This document shows positions 17,596 through 26,500 of a stretch of 54,833 nucleotides of DNA, one piece after another (the stretch's first letter is position 1; each line of letters begins with the position of its first letter). The position numbers and the translations under genes are program-made. The stretch spans positions 1 through 54,833 of the forward strand of contig JAEWWJ010000073.1 of the NCBI GenBank assembly GCA_023396415.1, in the 5' to 3' direction. Below the pieces are notes generated by a model, which was not told the DNA's origin, did not search any database, and was given only the letters and a program-made list of their open reading frames with translations. Origin of the DNA: Bacteroidota bacterium (GTDB lineage: Bacteria; Bacteroidota; Bacteroidia; Bacteroidales; F082).

Positions 17596-18693
17596 TTAGG
17601 GCTGATTCAAAAAAGGATAATCGGTATATCCTTCGGCTCCACCCCCATAAAAAGTGGCCATATTAAAGGCATTGAGAGGGGCATCGGTGGCATAGCGTTC
17701 AACAAAATCAGGATTGGAAATAAACATCTTTCCAAAAGCAACAAGGTCGGCTAAACCCGATTCAACCGCTTCTTCGCCGCCCGAAAAATCGTATCCGGCA
17801 CTGGTAATCAGCGTAGTTTGAATCAACGGACGAAAATGTGGCGTCACCTTTAGGAGGTACTGAGGCATATTCAAAAGACTTTTGGGATCGGGTTCAATTA
17901 GGTGAACGTAAGCCAAATCGTAAGCATTCAATTGATGGACAAGCGCTTCAAATGTTTCAACCGGTTGCTGGTTGCGCAAACCGAAATTGGTTCCCGAAGG
18001 CGAGATGCGAAGGGCTGTTTTAGCATTGCCAACCGCTTGAATTACAGCCTCCACTACTTCAATGGCAAAGCGTATTTTGTTGTCTATGGAACCTCCATAA
18101 GCATCGGTGCGGGTGTTGGAAGCGTCATTCAAAAACTGATCAATGAGGTAGCCATTGGCAGCATGAATTTCAACTCCATCAAATCCAGCCTTAATGGCAT
18201 TCGAAGCTGCTTGAGCGTAGGCTTCCACGGTGGTTTTAATTTCGTTAATGGTCATGGCGTGTGGCACCACTGTTTCAACTTTACCCCGCAAAGTGGTGAT
18301 CAATCCGGGTTCGGCAATGGCCGATGGGGCGTGAGGCAGTCCGCCGTCAATCTGTATAAAAGGATGCGAATGACGGCCCACATGCCACAACTGACAAAAA
18401 ATCTTTCCGCCATTTTGGTGCACGGCTTCCGTTACCAGCTTCCAGCCTTCGATTTGTTTTTCCGAATAAATTCCCGGGGTATTGGGGTAGCCCTGACCTT
18501 TTGGGGTTATCTGGCTGGCTTCGCTCACGATAAGTCCGGCGGTGGCACGCTGTGCGTAGTACAAGGCATTCAATTCGGTTAAGGCCAAATCGGCATTGGC
18601 ACGTTGGCGGGTTAAAGGCGCCATAACAAAACGGTTGTTCAGCTGTAAATGGTTAGAAACGAAGGGCCGCAACAGGCTTTTTACACTATTCAT
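17596..18693 (-). CDS. Old Yellow Enzyme family alkene reductase (NemA-like)
   Basis: A 365-residue FMN-dependent ene-reductase that uses NAD(P)H to reduce activated C=C bonds or nitro-esters. Family motifs are in order: RFVMAPLTRQRA, the FMN strand GLIVSEASQI, IFCQLWHVGRHSHP, GFDGVEIHAANGYLIDQFLND (the His and Asn that hold substrate, then Tyr), TALRISPSGT, YVHLIEPDP, and near the end VAFGKMFISNPDFVERY. I use the ATG at 18693 (MNSVKSLLRPF), giving the usual family length. An in-frame ATG at 18741 would add 16 hydrophobic, non-conserved residues. It is divergent from the homogentisate operon with about 100 bases between, so shared control is possible but not shown. Confidence 0.88.
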   Translation of the reverse strand: MNSVKSLLRPFVSNHLQLNNRFVMAPLTRQRANADLALTELNALYYAQRATAGLIVSEASQITPKGQGYPNTPGIYSEKQIEGWKLVTEAVHQNGGKIFCQLWHVGRHSHPFIQIDGGLPHAPSAIAEPGLITTLRGKVETVVPHAMTINEIKTTVEAYAQAASNAIKAGFDGVEIHAANGYLIDQFLNDASNTRTDAYGGSIDNKIRFAIEVVEAVIQAVGNAKTALRISPSGTNFGLRNQQPVETFEALVHQLNAYDLAYVHLIEPDPKSLLNMPQYLLKVTPHFRPLIQTTLITSAGYDFSGGEEAVESGLADLVAFGKMFISNPDFVERYATDAPLNAFNMATFYGGGAEGYTDYPFLNQP

Positions 18694-18750
18694 TATGAAG
18701 TTTATGAGGTTAATAAAACAAAAATCGTAGCCTTTAAACAAAAAACTTGT

Positions 18751-18758
18751 TATTTTTG
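18751..18758 (+). promoter_or_regulatory. Likely -7 element of the homogentisate operon
   Basis: The octamer tatttttg matches TAnnTTTG and lies 35 bases before the homogentisate dioxygenase ATG. It would drive the four-gene operon. No good -33 TTTG was seen at normal spacing. Confidence 0.45.
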
Positions 18759-18793
18759 TTCTCTAAGTCTATTTGAAACCAATCTAAATTACA

Positions 18794-19951
18794 ATGCCGC
18801 ATTTTCAAGTCAGAGGACAAGTACCCCACAAACGACATACAATTTTCAAGAAACCCGATGGAAGTTTGTATGCAGAGGAACTTGTTAGCACCGAAGGTTT
18901 CAATGATGTTTATTCGCTCATCTACCACCAATGGCCGCCTACAATGGTTAAAAGCATTGGTAAACCTATAGATGTTGCGCCAAAAATTGCAGAAAAAACG
19001 AACATGCAGCACCGCAGCTTCAAGGGCTTTAACATCGAGCCGGAAGACGATTTTCTCGAAAGTCGAAAGGAAGTGTTGGTGAACAGCGATGTGTATATCA
19101 GTTTGGCTGCCCCTCGGCACTCGATGAAAGACTATTTCTATAAAAACTCACAGGCTGACGAAATGATTTTTGTTCATCGCGGAAAAGGCACATTGAAAAC
19201 CATTTTTGGCAGCCTCCCTTTTGCTTATGGCGACCATTTGATTATTCCAAGAGGCACCATCTATCAAATTGATTTTGAAACTACTGACAACAGATTGTTT
19301 ATCGTAGAGTCCTTTCATCCGTTACGTTTTCCTAAACGTTACACCAACAAAAACGGACAATTGCTTGAGCATTCTCCTTTTTGTGAAAGGGACATCAGAA
19401 CACCTGAGAACTTAGAAACTTTTGACCAAAAAGGTGATTTTTTAGTCAAAATTAAGCGCAGCGACCAGCTGTTTCCATACGTTTACGCCGCGCATCCCTT
19501 CGATGCCATTGGATGGGACGGCTGCCATTATCCCTATGCGCTTTCCATTCACGATTTTGAACCCATTACCGGACGCATCCATCAGCCTCCACCGGTGCAT
19601 CAAACCTTTGAGACACCAGCTTTTGTAACCTGCGCCTTCGTCCCACGCTTGTATGACTATCATCCTGAGGCTATTCCGGCACCATACAATCACAGCAACG
19701 TGGATTCCGACGAAGTACTTTATTACGTGGATGGCGATTTTATGAGTCGAAACCACATTGAACATGGCATGATTACCCTCCACCCGATTGGTATTGTTCA
19801 CGGCCCGCATCCCGGAGCGGCAGAAAGAAGCATCGGGAAAAAAGAAACGCAAGAGCTGGCCGTAATGGTGGATACCTTTAAGCCGCTCATGCTTACCGAA
19901 CATGCATTCAAAATTGAAGACCCGAATTATTACAAAAGTTGGCTTTTTTAA
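18794..19951 (+). CDS. hmgA: Homogentisate 1,2-dioxygenase
   Basis: A 385-residue non-haem iron enzyme that opens the ring of homogentisate to maleylacetoacetate in Phe/Tyr breakdown. The start MPHFQVRGQVPHKRHTIF is typical of bacterial members. The C-terminal cupin carries the iron site: His300 in NHSNVDSDE with Glu307, then E-x6-G, and His336 in HGPHPGAAE. The His-to-His spacing of 36 equals that of the human enzyme as I recall it (335 and 371), but the first His and the Glu are separated by six residues instead of five. At 385 residues it is shorter than the roughly 440 of animal and Pseudomonas enzymes. It heads an operon with HPPD, FAH and a flavin reductase-like gene. Confidence 0.93.
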   Translation: MPHFQVRGQVPHKRHTIFKKPDGSLYAEELVSTEGFNDVYSLIYHQWPPTMVKSIGKPIDVAPKIAEKTNMQHRSFKGFNIEPEDDFLESRKEVLVNSDVYISLAAPRHSMKDYFYKNSQADEMIFVHRGKGTLKTIFGSLPFAYGDHLIIPRGTIYQIDFETTDNRLFIVESFHPLRFPKRYTNKNGQLLEHSPFCERDIRTPENLETFDQKGDFLVKIKRSDQLFPYVYAAHPFDAIGWDGCHYPYALSIHDFEPITGRIHQPPPVHQTFETPAFVTCAFVPRLYDYHPEAIPAPYNHSNVDSDEVLYYVDGDFMSRNHIEHGMITLHPIGIVHGPHPGAAERSIGKKETQELAVMVDTFKPLMLTEHAFKIEDPNYYKSWLF

Positions 19952-19992
19952 TCTACAAACCTATCATTTAAAACACAAAACACCTTTATATT

Positions 19993-21090
19993 ATGAGTAA
20001 TACCGATTTTCTTCCCATCAACGGAACCGATTATGTTGAATTTTATGTAGGCAACGCCAAGCAAGCCGCCCATTTTTATCAAACCGCTTTTGGCTTTCAG
20101 CCTTTGGCTTATGCCGGATTGGAAACAGGACTTAAAGACCGCACTTCATATGTGTTAAAACAAGGCAAAATCGTTTTTATGTTCACCACGGCAATGACTC
20201 CTGAATCGCCCATCGCAGAGCATCAAAAACTGCATGGCGATGGCATTAAAACAATAGCCTTGTGGGTGGAAGATGCCCGAAAAGCGTACAAAGAAACTAT
20301 GGCCCGCGGCGCACGCTCCTACATGGAACCTCATACGATTATTGACGAATATGGCGAGGTTGTGCTCAGCGGCATCCACACTTATGGCGAAACAGTGCAT
20401 GTTTTCGTAGAACGCAAAAATTACCTTGGCGCTTTTATGCCCGGTTTCAAAAAATGGAATCCTTCCTTTAAACCTACCGACGTAGGCCTAAAATATATAG
20501 ACCACATTGTAGGTAACGTAGGCTGGGGAGAAATGAATAAATGGGTCAATTTTTATGGCAAGGTACTTGGATTTGAACAACTTATATCATTTGATGACAG
20601 CGATATCTCCACCGAATATACCGCTTTGATGAGCAAAGTGATGGCCAACAACAATATGCGCATCAAGTTCCCCATCAACGAACCTGCCGAAGGAAAGAAA
20701 AAATCACAAATTGAAGAATTTCTCGATTTCTATCGCGGATCGGGAGCTCAGCATGTGGCTATGGCTACCGACGACATCGTAAAAACCATTGTTGAATTGC
20801 GAAGCCGCGGCGTTGAGTTTTTGCATGTGCCTGATGCTTATTATGATAGCGCGGTCGAAAGGGTAAAAGAAATAGATGAAGATTTGGAAACCCTTAAAAA
20901 CCTTCGTATTCTCATTGACCGCGATGAGGATGGATACCTTTTACAGCTTTTCACCAAACCTGTTGAAGATCGCCCTACCGTTTTCTTTGAAATTATTCAA
21001 CGTAAAGGAGCCAAATCATTTGGCAAAGGCAACTTCAAAGCTCTTTTCGAAGCCATTGAACTCGAGCAAGCCAATAGAGGCACTTTGTAA
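19993..21090 (+). CDS. hppD: 4-Hydroxyphenylpyruvate dioxygenase
   Basis: A 365-residue Fe(II) enzyme that converts 4-hydroxyphenylpyruvate, the transamination product of tyrosine, to homogentisate for the preceding gene's enzyme. It has two vicinal-oxygen-chelate halves. The N-terminal half (GTDYVEFYVGNAKQAAHFY) has lost the metal site. The C-terminal half holds it: His171 in YIDHIVGNV, His254 in GAQHVAMATDDI and Glu333 in FFEIIQRKG. The usual C-terminal helix closing the active site (GKGNFKALFEAIE) is present. It sits 41 bases after hmgA in the same direction, so it is cotranscribed. Hydroxymandelate synthase shares the fold, but the homogentisate context favours HPPD. Confidence 0.95.
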   Translation: MSNTDFLPINGTDYVEFYVGNAKQAAHFYQTAFGFQPLAYAGLETGLKDRTSYVLKQGKIVFMFTTAMTPESPIAEHQKLHGDGIKTIALWVEDARKAYKETMARGARSYMEPHTIIDEYGEVVLSGIHTYGETVHVFVERKNYLGAFMPGFKKWNPSFKPTDVGLKYIDHIVGNVGWGEMNKWVNFYGKVLGFEQLISFDDSDISTEYTALMSKVMANNNMRIKFPINEPAEGKKKSQIEEFLDFYRGSGAQHVAMATDDIVKTIVELRSRGVEFLHVPDAYYDSAVERVKEIDEDLETLKNLRILIDRDEDGYLLQLFTKPVEDRPTVFFEIIQRKGAKSFGKGNFKALFEAIELEQANRGTL

Positions 21091-21159
21091 ACTGATCTCT
21101 ATTAGACACTTAGAGCAATTGCTTGTTTTTAAATTATATCACAACTGAAAAAACTCCTT

Positions 21160-22407
21160 ATGAAATCATGGATTCCGGTGGCCGCAACATGCGACTTCCC
21201 TCTCGAAAACATTCCCTTTGGCATAGCCGAATACAATGGAAGCACTTTTCCTGCTACACGCATTGGCGAAACGGTGGTTGACCTTTCAGCTCTGGCCGAT
21301 TATGGGTTTTTCGACACCTTCAACCTTGAGGATTTAAGTGTCTTTTACGAACCGTTTCTCAATGGTTTTATTTCATTAGGAAAAACCGTTACTACAGCTG
21401 TCAGGATTGAATTGCAGCGGCTCTTCTCTGTTGATTGTGACGCACTTCAAAATCACGATGAAGCTAAAAAAGTTGCCTTGATTCCGGTTTCAGAAGTAAC
21501 GATGAGGCTTCCCGTTTTTGTTGGCGATTACACCGATTTTTACTCCAGCATCGAACATGCCACCAACGTTGGAGTGATGTTCCGCGATCCGGCCAACGCA
21601 CTTTTGCCCAACTGGCGGCACCTTCCGGTGGGCTATCATGGTCGCAGTTCATCAATTGTGGTTTCCGGAACGAATATCCATCGGCCCAAAGGCCAAACAA
21701 AACCTAACGACGATCAGCCACCCGTTTTTGGCCCCAGCAAGCAAGTTGATTTTGAATTAGAAACGGCCTTCATCACCGCGGGCAGCACGCCTTTAGGCAG
21801 CAGCATAGCGGTGGAAGAAGCGGAGAAATACATTTTCGGAATGGTGCTTTTCAATGATCTTTCGGCCCGCGACATACAAAAATGGGAATATGTTCCACTG
21901 GGACCATTTCTTGCAAAGAGCTTTGGTTCGGTCATTTCGCCTTGGATAGTCACCCTTGAGGCTTTAGAGTTTTGTAGGGTTGAAGGACCGGAACAAACCC
22001 CTGCTGTACTGCCATATTTGCAGCAGAGCGGAGCCAACAACTACGACATAGCCCTCGAAGTTTTGTTAAAAACAAAGCATTCCCATCCGGAGGTTATTAG
22101 CCGCTCTAACACCAAATATTTGTACTGGAGCATGTTTCAACAATTGGCGCATCAAACCGTGGCCGGCTGCAACATCAACACCGGCGATATGTACGGTTCG
22201 GGAACCATTAGCGGCCCCACTCCCGACTCATTGGGCTCGATGCTGGAGTTGTGTTGGAAAGGCACTCGCCCGCTGAAACTTTCCGATGGCAGCGAACGGG
22301 TGTTTTTGAATGATGGCGACACTGTTATTTTTCGAGGCTATGCACAAAAAAACGGACTACGCATCGGCTTTGGCGAGTGCGTTACAACTCTTCTTCCAAA
22401 TCCATAA
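21160..22407 (+). CDS. fahA: Fumarylacetoacetase
   Basis: A 415-residue hydrolase that cleaves fumarylacetoacetate to fumarate and acetoacetate, the last step of tyrosine breakdown. The N-terminal SH3-like domain starts MKSWIPVAATCDFPLENIPF. The catalytic domain has the metal and acid-base motifs DYTDFYSSIEHATNVG, RHLPVGYHGRSSSIVVSG, DFELETAFITAG and FNDLSARDIQKWEYVPLG, followed by GSGTISGP and GDTVIFRGYA. The length matches the family (about 415-420). It is separated by 69 bases from hppD and 10 bases from the following flavin reductase-like gene. The pathway step before it, maleylacetoacetate isomerase, was not found in the window. Confidence 0.95.
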   Translation: MKSWIPVAATCDFPLENIPFGIAEYNGSTFPATRIGETVVDLSALADYGFFDTFNLEDLSVFYEPFLNGFISLGKTVTTAVRIELQRLFSVDCDALQNHDEAKKVALIPVSEVTMRLPVFVGDYTDFYSSIEHATNVGVMFRDPANALLPNWRHLPVGYHGRSSSIVVSGTNIHRPKGQTKPNDDQPPVFGPSKQVDFELETAFITAGSTPLGSSIAVEEAEKYIFGMVLFNDLSARDIQKWEYVPLGPFLAKSFGSVISPWIVTLEALEFCRVEGPEQTPAVLPYLQQSGANNYDIALEVLLKTKHSHPEVISRSNTKYLYWSMFQQLAHQTVAGCNINTGDMYGSGTISGPTPDSLGSMLELCWKGTRPLKLSDGSERVFLNDGDTVIFRGYAQKNGLRIGFGECVTTLLPNP

Positions 22408-22417
22408 CCCATTCATA

Positions 22418-23290
22418 ATGATTACCCTCGACGCCGCTTCCGTTTCGCAACATCATTTGCACCGCATCATGTTGGGGAGCATTGCTCCTCGACCGATTGC
22501 TTTTGTGAGCAGCATGGATGCCAACGGCAAACCCAACCTCTCACCTTTTAGTTTTTTCAACGCTTTTGGAGTGAATCCGGCGACCTTAATTTTTTCGCCT
22601 TCGCGACGCGGACGCGACAACACCACCAAACACACTTACCAAAACATTCTCGAGCTGCCCGAAGTGGTCATCAACGTGGTTACCTTTGACATGGTTCAAC
22701 AAATGAGTTTGGCGAGTTGCGAATATGCCAAAGGAGTGAATGAATTTGAAAAAGCCGGCTTTACAGCTATTGCTTCAGAAAAAGTGAAACCCTTTAGGGT
22801 GAAAGAATCTCCTGTTCAGTATGAGTGCAAGGTGCGCCAAGTGATTGCCACGGGCGATGGCCCCGGAGCCGGAAACCTCGTGATTTGCGATGTACTTTTG
22901 GTACATATTAACGAAGAGGTGTTGGACGAAAAGCAAGAGATCAACCAAGAAAAAATTGATTTGGTAGGGCGCATGGGCGGAGATTTTTATGTAAGAACCA
23001 ATGCTTCAGCACGATTTATTGTCCCAAAGCCCGTTGCCGGAACAGGCATTGGCATTGATGCTTTACCCGAAAAGGTGAAACACTCTGCTTTTTTAACCGG
23101 CAATGATTTGGGTAGGCTGGGCAATCTCGAAACCTATCCCGATGAAGCATCAATCAAAAAAATGAAGAGCGACCCAACCTTGCAGGACATGTGGAAGCAA
23201 AATCCACAAAACTTATTCAACCATGTTCAAGGTCTTCTCAACAAAGGAGAGGCCAACACCGCGCTGGCTATTTTGGTCGCTTTCAGCTAA
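22418..23290 (+). CDS. Flavin reductase-like FMN-binding split-barrel protein
   Basis: A 290-residue protein of the flavin reductase-like family, with RIMLGSIAPRPIAFVSSMD, NLSPFSFFNAFGVNPATLIF and the FMN-phosphate-binding segment around DNTTKHTYQNI. I place the start at the ATG at 22418 (MITLDAASVSQHHLHRIM), 10 bases after the fumarylacetoacetase stop. An upstream in-frame ATG at 22310 lies inside that gene and would add unrelated residues. The family binds FMN and reduces it or uses it in redox reactions. As the fourth gene of a homogentisate operon it may supply reduced flavin or act on an aromatic intermediate, but the sequence does not show which. Confidence 0.85.
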   Translation: MITLDAASVSQHHLHRIMLGSIAPRPIAFVSSMDANGKPNLSPFSFFNAFGVNPATLIFSPSRRGRDNTTKHTYQNILELPEVVINVVTFDMVQQMSLASCEYAKGVNEFEKAGFTAIASEKVKPFRVKESPVQYECKVRQVIATGDGPGAGNLVICDVLLVHINEEVLDEKQEINQEKIDLVGRMGGDFYVRTNASARFIVPKPVAGTGIGIDALPEKVKHSAFLTGNDLGRLGNLETYPDEASIKKMKSDPTLQDMWKQNPQNLFNHVQGLLNKGEANTALAILVAFS

Positions 23291-23490
23291 ATAAATCACT
23301 TATTGTTTAGGGAGTCTCATAAAAACCCTTGAATCTTGCGGTAGCAATGAAATCCTCTGCCCTGCTAATTATTTTTTTATCTATCGGGAATGGCGATGTA
23401 TTCCTTTATCAATAAGCCTTTCAAGTTATAAAGAAACAATCTAAATAAGTTTTAGGGCCTGTTCAAACGACATGAGTGTTAAAAAAAACA

Positions 23491-23498
23491 TAATTTTG
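23491..23498 (+). promoter_or_regulatory. Possible -7 element before the Kgp-like protease gene
   Basis: The octamer taattttg fits TAnnTTTG, 70 bases before the ATG at 23569, in the 278-base gap after the homogentisate operon. No clear -33 element is present. Confidence 0.35.
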
Positions 23499-23568
23499 AG
23501 GTGAAAATTTCATCCTACTTCAAGGAGATGAAAAAGAAAACACAATTCAATTTTATAATTTAACACCT

Positions 23569-26500
23569 ATGATGAAAAACGATGTACGTTTTGGAAGAGT
23601 GAAAGCAAGCATGATCCTCCTGATGGTTTTGCTGGCTGGATTTCAGTCATTTGCCCAAACCATTGATTTGGGTAGAACAACCGGACAAGTTCAGGTTTTA
23701 GATGACAATTTTTCAAAAACAAAAGTAAACTACACCTTTAGCACGATCAACGCGTTCACTGTGGAATCGAGCAGAGGTGTTTTCGATGAAATTCAAATCC
23801 CCGGCACTTACGCTATCGGCGGACTTGGAACACCAAAATTACCTGCTTCCAAGCAATTGATTGAAGTTCCTTTTGGAGCAGAGGTTTCAGTAAAAGTGCT
23901 CAATTATACTGTTTCGGAGTATAAATTGAGCGATTTTGGCATCAGCAATCTTCTTATGCCTGTTCAACCTTCGATCAGAAAAGACCAAACTGCCGATGAA
24001 GTTCCTTTTGAGTATGATACCAAATTGTATCAGAAAGATGCTTTTGTAACCCACGAACTGGCTTCAATAGAGGTTCTGGGCGTAATGCGCAGCTATCGTT
24101 TGGCGCGGTTGACAGTTGCTCCGGTGAGCTACAATCCGGTTCAAGGCATTGTTCGTGTTTACAACGACGTTGAAGTGGAAGTAACCTATGCCAACAGCGA
24201 CAAAAGTCTAACGGATTACATCAAATCTTCCACTTATTCACCTTATTTTGAATCACTTAAAAGCAAGCTCTTGAATGGTTCAACCCGCGATTATCCCCAA
24301 CATCCCGACCTCACAAAGTATCCCATCAAAATGCTCATCGTTTCCGATCGTATGTTTGAAACCGACTTGCAGCCTTATATTGATTGGAAAAAGAAAAAGG
24401 GATTTAAAGTGATTGTGGCTTATACCGATGTTATTGGAACCACCTACAACCAAATTCAAACTTGGGTTCATGCCCAATACAACGCTGCTACTCCACAAGA
24501 TCCAGCTCCCTCGTTTATCGTTTTTGTTGGCGACACCCCACAAATTCCTGCCATTCAAGGATCTTCATCTGCTAAAATGACCGACCTCTATTATGGCAGT
24601 GTAGATGGCGACGTGTTCCCTGAAATGTATTACGGACGTTTATCGGCCCGCAACTCGGGACAGCTTGTGCCTCAGCTTGAAAAAATCATGTATTATGAAA
24701 AATACCAGTTCAGCGATCCAACCTATCTCAACGATGCTACCCTAATCGCCGGCGCCGATGGCAACTGGAATCCCAAGGTAGGCCAACCAGCCATACATTA
24801 TGCTACCCAAAATTATTACAATGCAGCCCACGGCTTCACCAACGTAAATGCCTATCTGAACAACTATACAGGTTGCTACGATCCGGCACGCATTGCTGTT
24901 GGTTTCATTAACTATACCGCGCACTGCTCCGAAACTTCATGGGGCGATCCTAACCTGAGCCAAACGGCAGTGAACGCTTTCACCAACCAAAACAAATACC
25001 CTCTTGCCATTGGAAACTGCTGTTTGGCCGCCGACTTTGGCTATGCCGAGTGTATAGGTGAAACTTGGATGCGCGCACCCAACAAAGGTGCTGTAACGTA
25101 CATTGGTTCATCGCCGAGCTCCTATTGGTTTGAAGATTTTTATTGGGCTGTAGGTGCTTTCCCTTTGCAAGGAACCAATAATGGTTATGTTCCAACTTTC
25201 CAAGAAACGACATGGGGTGCCTATGATGCTTCTTTTGTAAGCGATTATGTTTCTGCCGCAGGGATTATGACTGTTGGAAACCTTGCAGTAACAGAGGTTC
25301 ATGCCCAAGGTTATCCCAGTCACTCCAGTGTAATCTATTACTGGCAGGCCTACAACGTTTTGGGCGATCCATCCATTGTGATCTACCATAGCGAAGGCGA
25401 TGACAACGTTGTTGCACACATGCCCATTTTACCTATCGGATTGAATACTTATGAAGTGACCGCTTTGCCCGGTTCCTATGTTGCTATTTCGAAAGATGGC
25501 GTTCTTCATGGCGCTGCATTGGTAGGTCCAACAGGCGTGGTTGAAGTGCCTATCACCCCGGTTTTATCGTCAGGCAATGTGGATATTGTTGTTACCAAGC
25601 CACAATACAAACCTTATATGGTTCAGGTGCCGGCTGCCGCTTTGGTAGGCCCCTATGTGGTTTTGGATTCATACATTATCAATGATGCTGCCGGAAACAA
25701 CAATGGCTTAGCCGATTATGGCGAAACCATTCCTTTGCATATTACCTTGAAAAACGTTGGAGCAGATCCATCTGCTGCCGTTACTGTAACTATTTCGGGT
25801 ACCGACGCTTACGTAACACGTACCAGCGCAGCCACCAGCACTTTCCCTGCTATTGCAGCCGGAGCAACCGCTACAGTAAACAACGCTTTCACTTTTGCAA
25901 TTGCCAATATGGTTCCTGACCAACACATGGCAAGCTTCCCTCTTTCTTTAACCGACGGCAGCGCCACTTGGGAATCAACACTCAGAATTACTGTTCAAGC
26001 ACCGGTGTTAGAAATTTCAAATGAATTGTTGGTGATTGACAATGCCACCGGAAACGGCGACGGCATCCTCGATCCTGGCGAAACCGCCAACATCCGTGTG
26101 ATTGTTAAAAACACCGGCCACAGCGCCATTAATAACATTGCCACCACTATGGTTTCAACCGATGCGATGCTTACCGTGAACACAGCTACCGTAAATCATG
26201 CCACGCTGAACGGGCAGGCCCAAGCTGAGTTGTTGTTCAATGTTACAGCCTCCGCAAATTCATCTATTGGTTATCCTGTTAATTTGAATCTTTCAACCAC
26301 AGCAGGACCAAGTGGTGTTTATACAGCACAACAAACTGCTACTGTTGTTATCGGTCTTATTCCGGATTATTTAATGACAAACGGTTCGGCCACCACCTGT
26401 GTTGGAACCTTCTACGATTCAGGCGGAGCTAACGGTGCTTATGGCAGCAACGAAAGTTTTGTGTTTACATTTAATCCCACCACTGCCGGCGCAATGATCA

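Noticed and set aside
17902..18582. A 226-codon open frame on the plus strand
   Set aside because: Antisense to the ene-reductase gene; low-information translation without motifs.
22310..22417. Upstream extension of the flavin reductase-like protein
   Set aside because: It lies inside the fumarylacetoacetase gene in another frame; the family-like N-terminus begins at 22418.
23291..23568. Segments such as gggagtctcataaaaac and gggcctgttcaaacg that look like insertion-sequence ends
   Set aside because: Similarity to the terminal repeats at 46561 is partial and gapped, no transposase remnant or target duplication is present, and the two do not form an inverted pair.
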